Below are positions 39,622 to 48,866 of a stretch of DNA of 64,000 nucleotides, piece by piece. Position 1 is the stretch's first letter, and every line of letters starts with the position of its first letter. Location: NCBI GenBank assembly GCA_003550725.1, contig PUKZ01000095.1, forward strand, positions 1 to 64,000. Reading direction: 5' to 3'. The notes under the pieces were generated by a model that was not told where the DNA came from, did no database searches, and saw nothing but the letters and a program-made list of their open reading frames with translations. The position numbers and the translations under genes are program-made. This DNA is from Bacteroidales bacterium (GTDB taxonomy: Bacteria; Bacteroidota; Bacteroidia; Bacteroidales; UBA7960).

Positions 39622-40224
39622 ATGAAGAATTCTTTGCTTATAATTGGCTTTTTTATTGCAGGGATATTTGCAGGCTATTTTTCATTGCTTCCTTCCATAA
39701 TACTTAAATCCGATATTAGTTTATATGTGTTGTATGCTTTAATGTTTTTTGTTGGCATAGCCATAGGTGCAAACCGGAAAACATGGTCTGTAATCAAAAA
39801 AGCAAGAATAAGAATAGTTTTAGTCCCACTGACAGTTGTGATAGGCACGTTTGCCGGTGTAGTAATAACCTCATTTTTTATCAATTCAATATCTGTTAGT
39901 GAATCGCTGGCCGTAGGAGCCGGCTTTGGCTATTACAGCCTTTCCAGTGTTTTGATTGGCCAGCTCAAATGCGAGGCCCTGGGAGTTATAGCACTAGTGT
40001 CAAACATTACACGTGAGATAATTACTTTGCTCCTTACACCCTTTTTAGCTCAATATTTTGGTAAGCTGGCACCCATAGCTTCCGGTGGGGCTACTTCAAT
40101 GGATGTGACCTTGCCGGTCATAACACGCTACGTCGGGAGTGAATACGCTATCATTGCTGTTTTTAGCGGTATTGTACTGACTATCCTGGTGCCGTTTTTA
40201 GTTACCTTTATCTTGACAGTCTGA
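39622..40224 (+). CDS. lysO: Lysine exporter LysO family, C-terminal part
   Basis: This 200-residue inner-membrane protein matches the C-terminal two thirds of LysO: FVGIAIGANR, then VGAGFGYYSLSSVLI, SNITREIITLLLTPFLA, GGATSMDVTLPVITRY and a final helix ending ILVPFLVTFIL. LysO exports lysine and protects against toxic analogues such as thialysine in E. coli. It begins 20 bases after the N-terminal part. No lysine riboswitch was recognised upstream. No lysine-biosynthesis gene is adjacent. Confidence 0.85.
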   Translation: MKNSLLIIGFFIAGIFAGYFSLLPSIILKSDISLYVLYALMFFVGIAIGANRKTWSVIKKARIRIVLVPLTVVIGTFAGVVITSFFINSISVSESLAVGAGFGYYSLSSVLIGQLKCEALGVIALVSNITREIITLLLTPFLAQYFGKLAPIASGGATSMDVTLPVITRYVGSEYAIIAVFSGIVLTILVPFLVTFILTV

Positions 40225-40365
40225 TCAATCTGCCAACTGGTTATTGTACCAATACACCCATGAGGAAAATGGTTTATAGGGTTATGGGTTGAAAAATCAG
40301 TAATTGAACCAATTGTTTTTGATTAACACATTAGTTTAATACTTTAGTATTGAGGGATTCGATCA

Positions 40366-40436
40366 TACCATTTATTTTACACAATGTTTTTTATAAAATT
40401 AAAACTAACTTTTCTATTTTTGTTTATAATACAGCT
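40366..40436 (+). repeat. Direct repeat copy 2 (upstream of DUF2279 gene)
   Basis: This is a 71-base segment similar to 38985-39053. It contains the intact -7 box TATTTTTG at 40415-40422, 42 bases before the chosen ATG of the lipoprotein gene. Confidence 0.7.
40415..40422 (+). promoter_or_regulatory. Candidate -7 box for the DUF2279-like gene
   Basis: TATTTTTG matches TAnnTTTG exactly. A TTTTTT run about 22 bases upstream stands in for the -33 element. Its position makes the upstream TTG start in the ORF track unlikely. Confidence 0.45.
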
Positions 40437-40463
40437 GATATTTTAAAAAATAATTTGGCCTCC

Positions 40464-41408
40464 ATGAAATTCCATAACGCATTAGCAATAGGTTCAATGA
40501 TTCTTGTGGCCTGCAATTGTTTTGGATCAAATTCCAATAATTCTGATATAGATATAGATCATAAATCTGCTGATAGTTCAGATATTAATAAGCAGCGTCT
40601 TGCCTGGTTGGCAGGCAGCAAAGCAGTTGCCATAACGGGTTCGGTAATAATGCTTGACCAAATGTGGTACAGGGATTTTCCCCGAAGTTCATTTCATTTT
40701 GAGGATGATATTCTTCACTGGAAGCAACTGGACAAACTCGGACATATAACATCAGCATATAATATCAGTAATGCCAGTTATAAAATGTTCAGATGGGCTG
40801 GCCTGGATAATAAAAGAAGTGCTTTGTACGGAAGTATAACAAGCACTTTATTCATGACATCCATAGAAGTACTGGATGGTTTTTCGAAAGAATGGGGGTT
40901 TTCAGTCAGTGATCAGGCAGCAAATATGGTTGGTGCAGGAATGTTTTACTCACAGCAATTAACCTGGGAATCACAGAAAATTAAACCCAGGTATTCTTTT
41001 ACAAGCAGCGGTATAGAAAAATACCGCCCTGAGCTTTTGGGTTCAAACAAAATAGAAAACATGCTAAAAGATTATAATGGCATGACTTTTTGGTTATCGA
41101 TGAATCTAAACATGTTTTCTCAAAAAAATGAATTCTTTCCGAAATGGTTAAATATAGCTGTTGGTTATGGTGGCGACGGTATGCTGGGGAGCCTGGAAAA
41201 TCCATCTAAACATAAAGGACAGCCACTTCCCGAGTTAGAAAGGTACAGGCAATGGTATCTGGCACCCGATATTGACTTAACACAAATTAATACCGAATCG
41301 CAACTTTTACAACTAATATTTGATGCCCTCGATTTTGTGAAAATTCCAGCACCTGCTATTGAATATAATAATAAACATGGATGGATTTTTCATCTTGTGC
41401 ATTTTTGA
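40464..41408 (+). CDS. DUF2279-like periplasmic lipoprotein
   Basis: ATG 40464 gives 314 residues with a lipoprotein signal, MKFHNALAIGSMILVAC, lipobox Cys16. The 38 residues added by the TTG at 40350 lie over a promoter box and are rejected. The body contains QLDKLGHITSAY, a second conserved helix region around EVLDGFSKEWGFSVSDQAANMVGAG, and NIAVGYGGDGMLGS near the C-terminus, a pattern I associate with DUF2279, predicted periplasmic lipoproteins of unknown function. No enzymatic motif was recognised. It is transcribed alone. Confidence 0.72.
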   Translation: MKFHNALAIGSMILVACNCFGSNSNNSDIDIDHKSADSSDINKQRLAWLAGSKAVAITGSVIMLDQMWYRDFPRSSFHFEDDILHWKQLDKLGHITSAYNISNASYKMFRWAGLDNKRSALYGSITSTLFMTSIEVLDGFSKEWGFSVSDQAANMVGAGMFYSQQLTWESQKIKPRYSFTSSGIEKYRPELLGSNKIENMLKDYNGMTFWLSMNLNMFSQKNEFFPKWLNIAVGYGGDGMLGSLENPSKHKGQPLPELERYRQWYLAPDIDLTQINTESQLLQLIFDALDFVKIPAPAIEYNNKHGWIFHLVHF

Positions 41409-41471
41409 TTATTAAACTAAATTGATTGTTAAATTATTAACGGGATTTTCAATACCCTGGCCATAAAAAAA

Positions 41472-42782
41472 TTACAAAGTACCAAATATTAAACCTGATA
41501 TTGTAGCCATTATAACCACAAGCACAGCATAAACGATTGTTTTTTGCGTACCCATAACACTGCGTATTACAAGCATATTTGGCAGCGACAATGAAGGGCC
41601 GGCAAGAAGTAATGCAAGTGCAGGGCCTTTACCCATTCCTGATGATAACAATCCTTGCAAAATGGGTATCTCGGTTAAAGTAGCAAAATACATAAATGCA
41701 CCAATTATAGAGGCAAAAAAATTGGCAAACAAAGAATTACCTCCAACCATATTACCTATCCAATCGTCGGGTATTATACCCGGTATATCAGTATCACCAT
41801 GGGTTGAGCCCAGCAAAAATCCGGCAATAACAACACCTATAGCTAACAATGGCAATATTTGTTTGGCAAAACTCCAGGTTGACAACGTCCACTCTTTATT
41901 TTCGCCACCATGGAGTAATGTTATTACCGATAAACCGGCAATTCCTAAAACAAATGGAATACTGGTGTCAGTAGTAACCCATGAACTAACCAGTACAGGA
42001 GCTGATGCCAAAGCAACCCATTGCCAGGGAATATTAAGTATCTCAATAAGCGAATAAGCAAGCAAGACACCGAGCAAAGCAGTTATTGTCCATTTATTTG
42101 ACCAAACAAAATACCAAAAACCGGTAGTCATATCTGGAGCAGGTTCACCCCAATTAACAAAAACAAGAATTAAAACAAGAATAAAGAAATGTATGGAAGT
42201 TTGCCATAATGGCCTGGTTTCAGAAGGAACTTCAACTTTCATTTGTTCTTCAGCCTTAATGCTCTCTTCTCTTCGATAAATAAAGTTCATAATCAAACCT
42301 ATTACCACGGCAAACACCACGGCACCTATAATTCTGGCAAGGCCCATCTCCCAACCCAACACACGGGCAGTTAAAATTATGGCAAGAATATTAATTGCAG
42401 GCCCGGAATATAAAAAAGCCACTGCCGGACCTAATCCAGCCCCACGTTTGTGAATACTCGAAAACAAAGGTAATATAGTACAGGAGCATACAGCCAAAAT
42501 AGTACCCGATATTGATGCTATTGAATATGAAGCCCATTTTTTTGCATTAGCACCAAAATATTTTATCACAGCTGCTTGATTAACAAAAACCGCAATAACG
42601 CCAGCAATGAAAAAAGCCGGAAGCAAACATAAAATCACATGCTCCTGTGCATACCACCGAGCCAAATCTAAAGAAGCAATAATTGCAGTGCGAAACCCTG
42701 CAATTTCCAAAGGCATATTGTATGCAAACAAGAAAAAAACTAAAATCCAGAAAAGTATCTTTATCTCATTTTTCCAATCCAT
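41472..42782 (-). CDS. DUF318/ArsP-type permease
   Basis: This 436-residue inner-membrane protein has about eight to ten helices. The segment VCSCTILPLFSSIHKRGAGLGPA followed by FLYSGPAINILAI is the conserved core of the DUF318 (YraQ) permeases. A second half repeats the pattern (LTEIPILQGLLSSGMGKGPALALLLAGP). ArsP in this family exports methylated and aromatic arsenicals, while other members have unknown substrates. It is the last gene of an operon behind an ArsR regulator and a small CxxC redox protein, which suggests metalloid or soft-metal export. The substrate is inferred, not shown. Confidence 0.85.
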   Translation of the reverse strand: MDWKNEIKILFWILVFFLFAYNMPLEIAGFRTAIIASLDLARWYAQEHVILCLLPAFFIAGVIAVFVNQAAVIKYFGANAKKWASYSIASISGTILAVCSCTILPLFSSIHKRGAGLGPAVAFLYSGPAINILAIILTARVLGWEMGLARIIGAVVFAVVIGLIMNFIYRREESIKAEEQMKVEVPSETRPLWQTSIHFFILVLILVFVNWGEPAPDMTTGFWYFVWSNKWTITALLGVLLAYSLIEILNIPWQWVALASAPVLVSSWVTTDTSIPFVLGIAGLSVITLLHGGENKEWTLSTWSFAKQILPLLAIGVVIAGFLLGSTHGDTDIPGIIPDDWIGNMVGGNSLFANFFASIIGAFMYFATLTEIPILQGLLSSGMGKGPALALLLAGPSLSLPNMLVIRSVMGTQKTIVYAVLVVIMATISGLIFGTL

Positions 42783-42891
42783 AATCGTTCTAAAAAATTG
42801 TGTAGAGCAAGAGCCTATAAGAACACCTTATTTAATAAAGCCTAAAACTATGATATCCGGCATAAATCCTCTTACTACAAAAAACTCATTA

Positions 42892-43137
42892 TTACTTGTT
42901 TTTCCCGCCTGCAAGAAGTTCTTTAATCTCTTTAACGCTTGCAAGCTTGCCGCTCAATACAACCTCACCGTCAACAACTAATCCAGGGGTGCGAGAAATA
43001 CCATAAGTCATAATTTTACTGATATCTTCTTCCTTTGTAAAATCCGCATCAATACCAAGCTCCTCTATAGCCTGTTTTTTAGCTTTTTCAAGCTCACGAC
43101 ACCTGTAACATCCCGGTCCTAATACTTTAATTTCCAT
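42892..43137 (-). CDS. Small redox-active disulfide (thioredoxin-fold) protein
   Basis: This 81-residue protein starts at the internal ATG (MEIKVLGPGC), since the ORF-track extension lies in the leader. It has the active-site motif CYRC (residues 10-13) after strand one and the cis-proline loop RTPGLVVDG, so it belongs to the TM0996 or MTH895 group of minimal thioredoxins. It lies between ArsR and the permease, an arrangement seen with DUF318 permeases in other bacteria. It may reduce or hand over a thiol-bound metalloid substrate, which is inference. Confidence 0.88.
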   Translation of the reverse strand: MEIKVLGPGCYRCRELEKAKKQAIEELGIDADFTKEEDISKIMTYGISRTPGLVVDGEVVLSGKLASVKEIKELLAGGKNK

Positions 43138-43183
43138 AGTATAAAATTTTTCAGTTCGTGAATATGCGAACAAATTTATGAAA

Positions 43184-43501
43184 TTATTTTAGTTCAAACA
43201 AATCTGAAAATAATTTTATAACTTCTTCCCAGTTATTCCTGTTTAAGCAGTATTTAATTTTAGGCGACTCTATTTCACCCTGAATTAAACCCGAATTTTT
43301 TAATTCTTTTAAATGTTGCGATAAAGTAGATTTTGCTATTGGTAAAACTTTTGACAAATCACCGCTATAACAACAGCTACTGTTTGAAAGTAACCTGATT
43401 ATGTAAATCCTTACCGGATGAGACAGAGCTTTGGCATATCTGGCAATTTTATCATCATCTTGACTGGGTATTTCCATTTTTACATATATGTTTTGATTCA
43501 A
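43184..43501 (-). CDS. ArsR family metalloid-sensing repressor
   Basis: This 105-residue winged-helix repressor has SHPVRIYIIRLL, then SSCCYSGDLSKVL and the recognition helix AKSTLSQHLKELKNSGLI. Cys43-Cys44 occupy the place of the ELCVCDL metal site of classical ArsR, and another Cys lies near the C-terminus (KYCLN), so As(III) or a similar ion is a plausible inducer. It is first in the operon with the redox protein (46 bases on) and the permease. ATG 43477 is an alternative start. A TAATTTTG -7 box is on the minus strand at 43524-43531. Confidence 0.88.
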   Translation of the reverse strand: MNQNIYVKMEIPSQDDDKIARYAKALSHPVRIYIIRLLSNSSCCYSGDLSKVLPIAKSTLSQHLKELKNSGLIQGEIESPKIKYCLNRNNWEEVIKLFSDLFELK

Positions 43502-43856
43502 ATATCGAAAATAATACTTTTTCCAAAATTATTATTTATCTGAAAAAAATTGTAAGTGATAAGCCTGTGAAAAAAATTACAAGTTGGTTTAGTCATTAAA
43601 TAAATATCACATAACTGTTCAAATAAAACAATTACATAGCTTAACAAACAATCATTCTCATGTAACACACATTTTTAAAATTTCATTAGTAACCAAAAAA
43701 AGCTGCTTCTTATATTATTTATTAAAAAAGTATTATCTTTGCTTTGATAAAGAATATCAAATCCTAATTAAGATATTGGTAATTCTTATTTGTTAAAAGA
43801 AGAACTATAGTGTTTAATTCAAACATCTAATTTATTAATCAAAAAAATCTAAGTTT
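43502..43856. promoter_or_regulatory. Divergent control region, arsR versus C25 protease gene
   Basis: This AT-rich gap has no gene. On the minus strand CAAAATTA (43524-43531) is an exact -7 box for arsR. On the plus strand TATCTTTG (43734-43741) is an exact -7 box, 115 bases before the protease ATG. Neither has a clear -33 TTTG at standard spacing. No obvious ArsR operator palindrome stood out. Confidence 0.4.
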
Positions 43857-46583
43857 ATGAGTCGAAACATTTATTTAATTATTTTATTAGTGGTTGGAAT
43901 GATTTTCCCTGCCAATGGTTTGAGTAACTGGGTTGAAATTAATCAATCCGGACAAACTTCGGCAGATGTAAAACTCATTCACAGCAATATTCAGGAAACT
44001 CAAATTCAATATTCACTGGATGGTTACAATAAAACTCCTTTAGAGACCCCGCGTGGAATAGAAAATGTTATCAGTGTTGGAGAGGGGACACAAATAATGG
44101 AGAAAGGCATGCCTGATTTGGCAAAACTGGTTTCAACCATAATAATTCCTGATATGGACAAAATGGAGATCAATGTAGTTAGCTCTGAATACCAGGAGTT
44201 TACTGACGTTGAAGTAGCACCTTCTAAGGGGCACTTCGATAGAAGTACTGATCCCGATGATGTTCCTTTCACTTATGGTGAAGCATACGAGACAGATGCT
44301 TTCTGGCCCGAAGATTTAGCTCAACTGGAAGAACCTTTTATTATGAGGGATTTCCGTGGCCAAACGGTAACTATATTTCCTTTCCAGTATAATCCTGTGA
44401 GCAAAACACTCCGTGTTTACACCGATATAGAAGTTGAGATAACTTCTACCGGCGAAGAGGGGGAAACAACTTTAGAACGCAGGCAAGAAGAAATATTAGT
44501 TGAGCCGGAATTTGGTCGGATTTATGAGCGTTTCTTTTTAAACATTGCTGCTGCCGAAAGAGGTTATCCTATGCTTGAAACCGAAGAAGGCAGCCTGCTG
44601 ATTATTTGTTATGATGATTTTATGGATGCAATGAAACCTTTCGTTGACTGGAAGCGGACAACTGGAAGAAAAACCGAACTGGTATCCACAGAAGAAGCCG
44701 GAACCACATCGGGAGCTATTCAAGCTTACGTAGAAGACTATTATCACGATAACGAAAACTTTGCTCATTTGCTATTAATAGGCGACTCAGACCAAATCCC
44801 TCCTGTACCAGGCTGGGGAGGTCATTCCGACAATGCTTTTGGATTTATTGAATCGCCCAATTTTAACGATATTTTCGTAGGGCGCTTTTCTGCAGAAAAT
44901 ATTGAAGAAGTTGAAACACAAGTGCAACGTACTATAGAATACGAAAGAGATATTGACGAATCAGATGAATGGTTAAGTACGGGCTTGGGAGTTGCAAGAA
45001 ATGAAGGTACCGGCATGGGTCATCACGGTGAGGGTGACCATCAGCATATGGACTTTATTAAAGACACTTTGCTTAACTATACTTATAATGAGGTACACAG
45101 TTGCTATGACGGGACAGGTTACAGTACCTCTGCCGCTGAAATTTCGGGGCATATCGAAGACGGAGTCTCTACTATTAACTTCTGCAATCACGGTTCTGTG
45201 ACCGGCTGGAGTGTTGCCAATTACGGCATGTTCCATGTAAACAATCTTGAAAACGTAGGCAAACTGCCATATATTCAGTCAGTTGCATGTGTTAACGGTG
45301 CTTTCGTAGGCCAAACATGCTTTGCAGAGGCCTGGTTGAGGGCAACCGACGATGATGGTGAACCAACAGGTGCTATAGCCATGATGGCTGCTACTATTAA
45401 CCAGCCCTGGCAACCACCAATGTGCGGGCAAGACGAAATGGTAAGTATTAAGACGGAAGAAAGTATCGAGCACGGCCCAACAATTAAAAGAACTTATGGC
45501 GGTATTACTGCCAACGGCAGCATGTTTATGATTCCTCAATACGGTGGACAGGGAACCAGCACTCATGCAACATGGATATTGTTTGGTGACCCATCACTGA
45601 TGGTAAGAACAGATGTGCCAACACCATTTGAACCTGAATACGCCAGCGAAATAGAAGCAGGTGCAGAATCATTTATAGTTGAATCAGTTGAAGATGGTGC
45701 AACAGTTGCAATAACAATGATAAACGAAGAAGATGAAGTAGAAATACTTGGTACTGCAATTGCAGAAGATGATATAGCAGAAATCGAATTTGATGAACCT
45801 CTGCCGGAAGAAGGAACAGTAACACTGGCAATTACCGGCTTCAATAAAGTAACTTATATTAACGACGAAATTGATATCCTGGAAACCTATACTGTTACTT
45901 TCAATATAGAAGATAAAGACGGTGATCAAATAGAAAATGCTATCATTACTTTTGATGGTGAAGAATACGAAGCAGGCGAATATGAGATCGAAGGCCTGGA
46001 AGAAGGAAGTTACGAATATAAAGTTGAAAAAGAAGGTTACTTCGGCAAAGAGGGTGAAGTTGATGTTGACGACGATATTACTGTAGATGTTACCATGGAA
46101 AGGTCTTTCATAGTTACATTTGATATTGAAGACGAGTGGGGCAATGAAATAGAAAATGCCACAATTACTTTCGACGGCCAACAATACGAGCAAGGTGAAT
46201 ATAAAATTGAAAAAATAAAAGAAGGAACATATAGTTACAAGGTTGAAAAAGATCATTACCATCCATTTGAAGATGAAGTTGTGGTGGATGATGATATTAC
46301 TGAATATGTAATTATTGAAGCTGACGGCACATTCACTGATACCCCCGGGGAAGTTAAATTTTCAGTATTCCCAAATCCTGCACGCGACAATTTTACTGTT
46401 AAATCAAGCGAAAAGATTAAAGAAATCAGGCTGATAGATGTCAGCGGACAAGTAATCTTAGATATTCCCGCAGATGGATTTGAAGTTGACATTAATGTAA
46501 GTAGCCTGCGGGCAGGAGTTTACTTTATGCAAATACACACTTCTGAAAGTGTAATAACTGAACGGGTTCAGATATCGCAATAA
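43857..46583 (+). CDS. Gingipain-type C25 cysteine protease, type A T9SS signal
   Basis: This 908-residue secreted protease has a signal peptide (MSRNIYLIILLVVGMIFPANG), an N-terminal propeptide of about 200 residues, the C25 catalytic domain (LLIGDSDQIPP to about 580), two tandem PEGA-like beta units (VTFNIEDKDGDQIENAIITF, VTFDIEDEWGNEIENATITF) and a C-terminal type A T9SS domain (FSVFPNPARDNFTV). The catalytic dyad is His445 in FCNHGSVTGW and Cys478 in SVACVNGAF. Their separation of 33 equals that of His211 and Cys244 in RgpB. It should act at the cell surface or outside the cell. Arg or Lys specificity cannot be assigned by eye. A terminator follows. Confidence 0.93.
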   Translation: MSRNIYLIILLVVGMIFPANGLSNWVEINQSGQTSADVKLIHSNIQETQIQYSLDGYNKTPLETPRGIENVISVGEGTQIMEKGMPDLAKLVSTIIIPDMDKMEINVVSSEYQEFTDVEVAPSKGHFDRSTDPDDVPFTYGEAYETDAFWPEDLAQLEEPFIMRDFRGQTVTIFPFQYNPVSKTLRVYTDIEVEITSTGEEGETTLERRQEEILVEPEFGRIYERFFLNIAAAERGYPMLETEEGSLLIICYDDFMDAMKPFVDWKRTTGRKTELVSTEEAGTTSGAIQAYVEDYYHDNENFAHLLLIGDSDQIPPVPGWGGHSDNAFGFIESPNFNDIFVGRFSAENIEEVETQVQRTIEYERDIDESDEWLSTGLGVARNEGTGMGHHGEGDHQHMDFIKDTLLNYTYNEVHSCYDGTGYSTSAAEISGHIEDGVSTINFCNHGSVTGWSVANYGMFHVNNLENVGKLPYIQSVACVNGAFVGQTCFAEAWLRATDDDGEPTGAIAMMAATINQPWQPPMCGQDEMVSIKTEESIEHGPTIKRTYGGITANGSMFMIPQYGGQGTSTHATWILFGDPSLMVRTDVPTPFEPEYASEIEAGAESFIVESVEDGATVAITMINEEDEVEILGTAIAEDDIAEIEFDEPLPEEGTVTLAITGFNKVTYINDEIDILETYTVTFNIEDKDGDQIENAIITFDGEEYEAGEYEIEGLEEGSYEYKVEKEGYFGKEGEVDVDDDITVDVTMERSFIVTFDIEDEWGNEIENATITFDGQQYEQGEYKIEKIKEGTYSYKVEKDHYHPFEDEVVVDDDITEYVIIEADGTFTDTPGEVKFSVFPNPARDNFTVKSSEKIKEIRLIDVSGQVILDIPADGFEVDINVSSLRAGVYFMQIHTSESVITERVQISQ

Positions 46584-46616
46584 ATAAACTTTAAAAACAG
46601 TTAACTTTCATATAAT

Positions 46617-46652
46617 AAAAAAGGGAAGGTCAAAATGCCTTCCCTTTTTTTA
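46617..46652. terminator. Bidirectional terminator between C25 protease and recG
   Basis: AAGGGAAGG (46621-46629) pairs with CCTTCCCTT (46638-46646) around TCAAAATG, flanked by A-run and T-run. It lies between two convergent genes and suits both. Confidence 0.88.
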
Positions 46653-46675
46653 TTTAATAACCTGTAAATATTGAT

Positions 46676-48784
46676 TCAACTAATCTTGCTCCAGGACTTT
46701 TTTTCCAAATAAAGCTCTTCATATTTTTTTCTTAACTTCTGATGGCATTGTTTTTCAAGCATAGGGTCTTGTTCAGTTATTTTAACAGCATAATCCCTGG
46801 CAACTTTTAGTATTTTCTCATCTTTTGTAATATCAGCAATTTTCATTTCAAGAATACCGCTCTGCTTAGTGCCTTCAATATCTCCCGGGCCACGAAGCTT
46901 GAGGTCAGTTTCGGCAATCTTGAATCCGTCGTTTGTTTTAACCATCGTTTCTACACGCTGCCTGGCTTCATTGCTTAATTTAACCCCGGTCATTAAAATA
47001 CAATACGATTGTTCAGCGCCTCGCCCAACGCGGCCTCTTAGCTGGTGCAATTGGGAAAGTCCAAAACGCTCGGCATTTTCAATAATCATAACAGATGCAT
47101 TGGGAATATCTACACCAACCTCTATAACTGTGGTAGAAACCAATATTTGTGTGTCACCCCTGATAAACCTCATCATTTCATAGTTTTTATCAGCTGATTT
47201 CATCTGGCCATGTACAATACTAACCCCATAATCAGGCAAAGGAAATGCTCTTACAATGCTTTCATACCCGTCTTTAAGGTCTTTCAAATCAAGCTTTTTT
47301 GATTCTTCAATCAATGGATAAACTATATAAATCTGCCGGCCCTTTTTAATCTGATCACGAATAAATCCAAATACTTTTAAACGATTTAAATCATATTTAT
47401 GAATAGTCTTAACAGGTTTTCGGCCACCTGGCAACTCATCAATTACAGATATATCCAAATCACCATACACTGTCATGGCAAGTGTGCGGGGAATTGGAGT
47501 GGCAGTCATAACCAAAACATGAGGAGAGATTTGGTTTTTATACCATAACTTAGCACGTTGAGCCACCCCAAAACGGTGTTGCTCATCTATAACAACGAAA
47601 CCCAAATTTTTGAATTTTACAACCTCTTCAATCAATGCATGAGTGCCTATTAACAAATGCAGCTCACCATTAACAAGATCTTTAAGAATGCCGGCTCTGT
47701 CACTACTTTTTGTTGAACCAGTCAATAAACCCACATTAACACCAATATCTTTAAGTGATTTGGAAATAGTTACATAGTGTTGCTGTGACAATATTTCTGT
47801 AGGAGCCATCAAACAAGCCTGATAACCATTATCAACAGCAAGCAACATCGACATAAGGGCTACAACAGTTTTACCACTCCCAACATCCCCGTGCAACAAA
47901 CGATTCATTTGTTTACCCGTCTTCACATCTTGCCTTATCTCTCGTATAACCTTTTTTTGAGCATTCGTAAGATCAAAGTTTAACACATTGTAATAATACT
48001 GGTTAAAAAAATCACCTACCTTATCATAAATTATCCCCCGGGCCTTCTCGGTACGCAATTTCTTAAGCCTCAACAAATTCAACTGTATAAAAAACAACTC
48101 CTCAAACTTCAACCGGGCAATTGCCCTGCCAAGCAATCTATGGTTTTTGGGAAAATGAATGTTTACTATAGCATCATGCTTATTAAGTAATTTAAGATCA
48201 CTAATAATATTTGCCGGCAAACACTCCTCTATTTTTAATCTCGAATCATCAAGTAATGTTTTTATCAATTTGTTGATACCTTTGCTGTCAAGCCATTTAT
48301 TTTTCAATTTTTCGGAAGAGCTATACATGGGCTTCATTCCCGAACCCTGTGTAATACTGACCTTATCAGAACTTTCTATTTCAGGATGGGCTATATTTAT
48401 TTTATTACCATATTCACTGGGCTTTCCAAAAATAATATATCTTACACTCGCCTTAAAAGCATTTTTTAACCATTTAAATCCACGAAACCAAACCAATTCC
48501 ACACTGCCTGTTTCATCATAAAACCTGGCAGTCATTCGGGTAGTTCTTTTGTGACCGTGAAACTTAATATCTGAAATATAACCACTTAATTGAACATAAG
48601 CCATACCAGGTTTTATCTCATTAACCTTATAAATTTTGCTGCGATCAATATAACGATAAGGATAATAGGAAAGCAAATCATCCAACGTGTTAATATTTAA
48701 CTCTCCCCTTAAAAGATTTCCTCTTTCAGGACCAACACCTTTAAGGTATTCAATGGATGTTTTTAAAAAATCATTGTTTGCCAT
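46676..48784 (-). CDS. recG: ATP-dependent DNA helicase RecG
   Basis: RecG remodels stalled forks and Holliday junctions. The 702-residue protein has the N-terminal wedge/OB domain (about 50-160, YPYRYIDRS onwards), Walker A GDVGSGKT (299-306), the DEQH box (400-403), TATPIPRTLAMTVYGDLD and a C-terminal helicase half with STTVIEVGVDIPNA and QLRGRVGRG, ending with the TRG-like region. Length and motifs are complete. It is not linked to DNA-repair genes here. Confidence 0.96.
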   Translation of the reverse strand: MANNDFLKTSIEYLKGVGPERGNLLRGELNINTLDDLLSYYPYRYIDRSKIYKVNEIKPGMAYVQLSGYISDIKFHGHKRTTRMTARFYDETGSVELVWFRGFKWLKNAFKASVRYIIFGKPSEYGNKINIAHPEIESSDKVSITQGSGMKPMYSSSEKLKNKWLDSKGINKLIKTLLDDSRLKIEECLPANIISDLKLLNKHDAIVNIHFPKNHRLLGRAIARLKFEELFFIQLNLLRLKKLRTEKARGIIYDKVGDFFNQYYYNVLNFDLTNAQKKVIREIRQDVKTGKQMNRLLHGDVGSGKTVVALMSMLLAVDNGYQACLMAPTEILSQQHYVTISKSLKDIGVNVGLLTGSTKSSDRAGILKDLVNGELHLLIGTHALIEEVVKFKNLGFVVIDEQHRFGVAQRAKLWYKNQISPHVLVMTATPIPRTLAMTVYGDLDISVIDELPGGRKPVKTIHKYDLNRLKVFGFIRDQIKKGRQIYIVYPLIEESKKLDLKDLKDGYESIVRAFPLPDYGVSIVHGQMKSADKNYEMMRFIRGDTQILVSTTVIEVGVDIPNASVMIIENAERFGLSQLHQLRGRVGRGAEQSYCILMTGVKLSNEARQRVETMVKTNDGFKIAETDLKLRGPGDIEGTKQSGILEMKIADITKDEKILKVARDYAVKITEQDPMLEKQCHQKLRKKYEELYLEKKSWSKIS

Positions 48785-48866
48785 TTCCCCGTTAGGTTTT
48801 AAAAAATATTTCCGGGAAAATCAAAGTTCAATAAATTCATAATATTAAAAGAAGCGCAACTCAAAC

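Noticed and set aside
39305-40350. Upstream TTG starts for the LysO N-terminal and DUF2279 genes
   Set aside because: Both extensions run over exact -7 promoter boxes and place residues before the signal or first helix that do not look like coding sequence.
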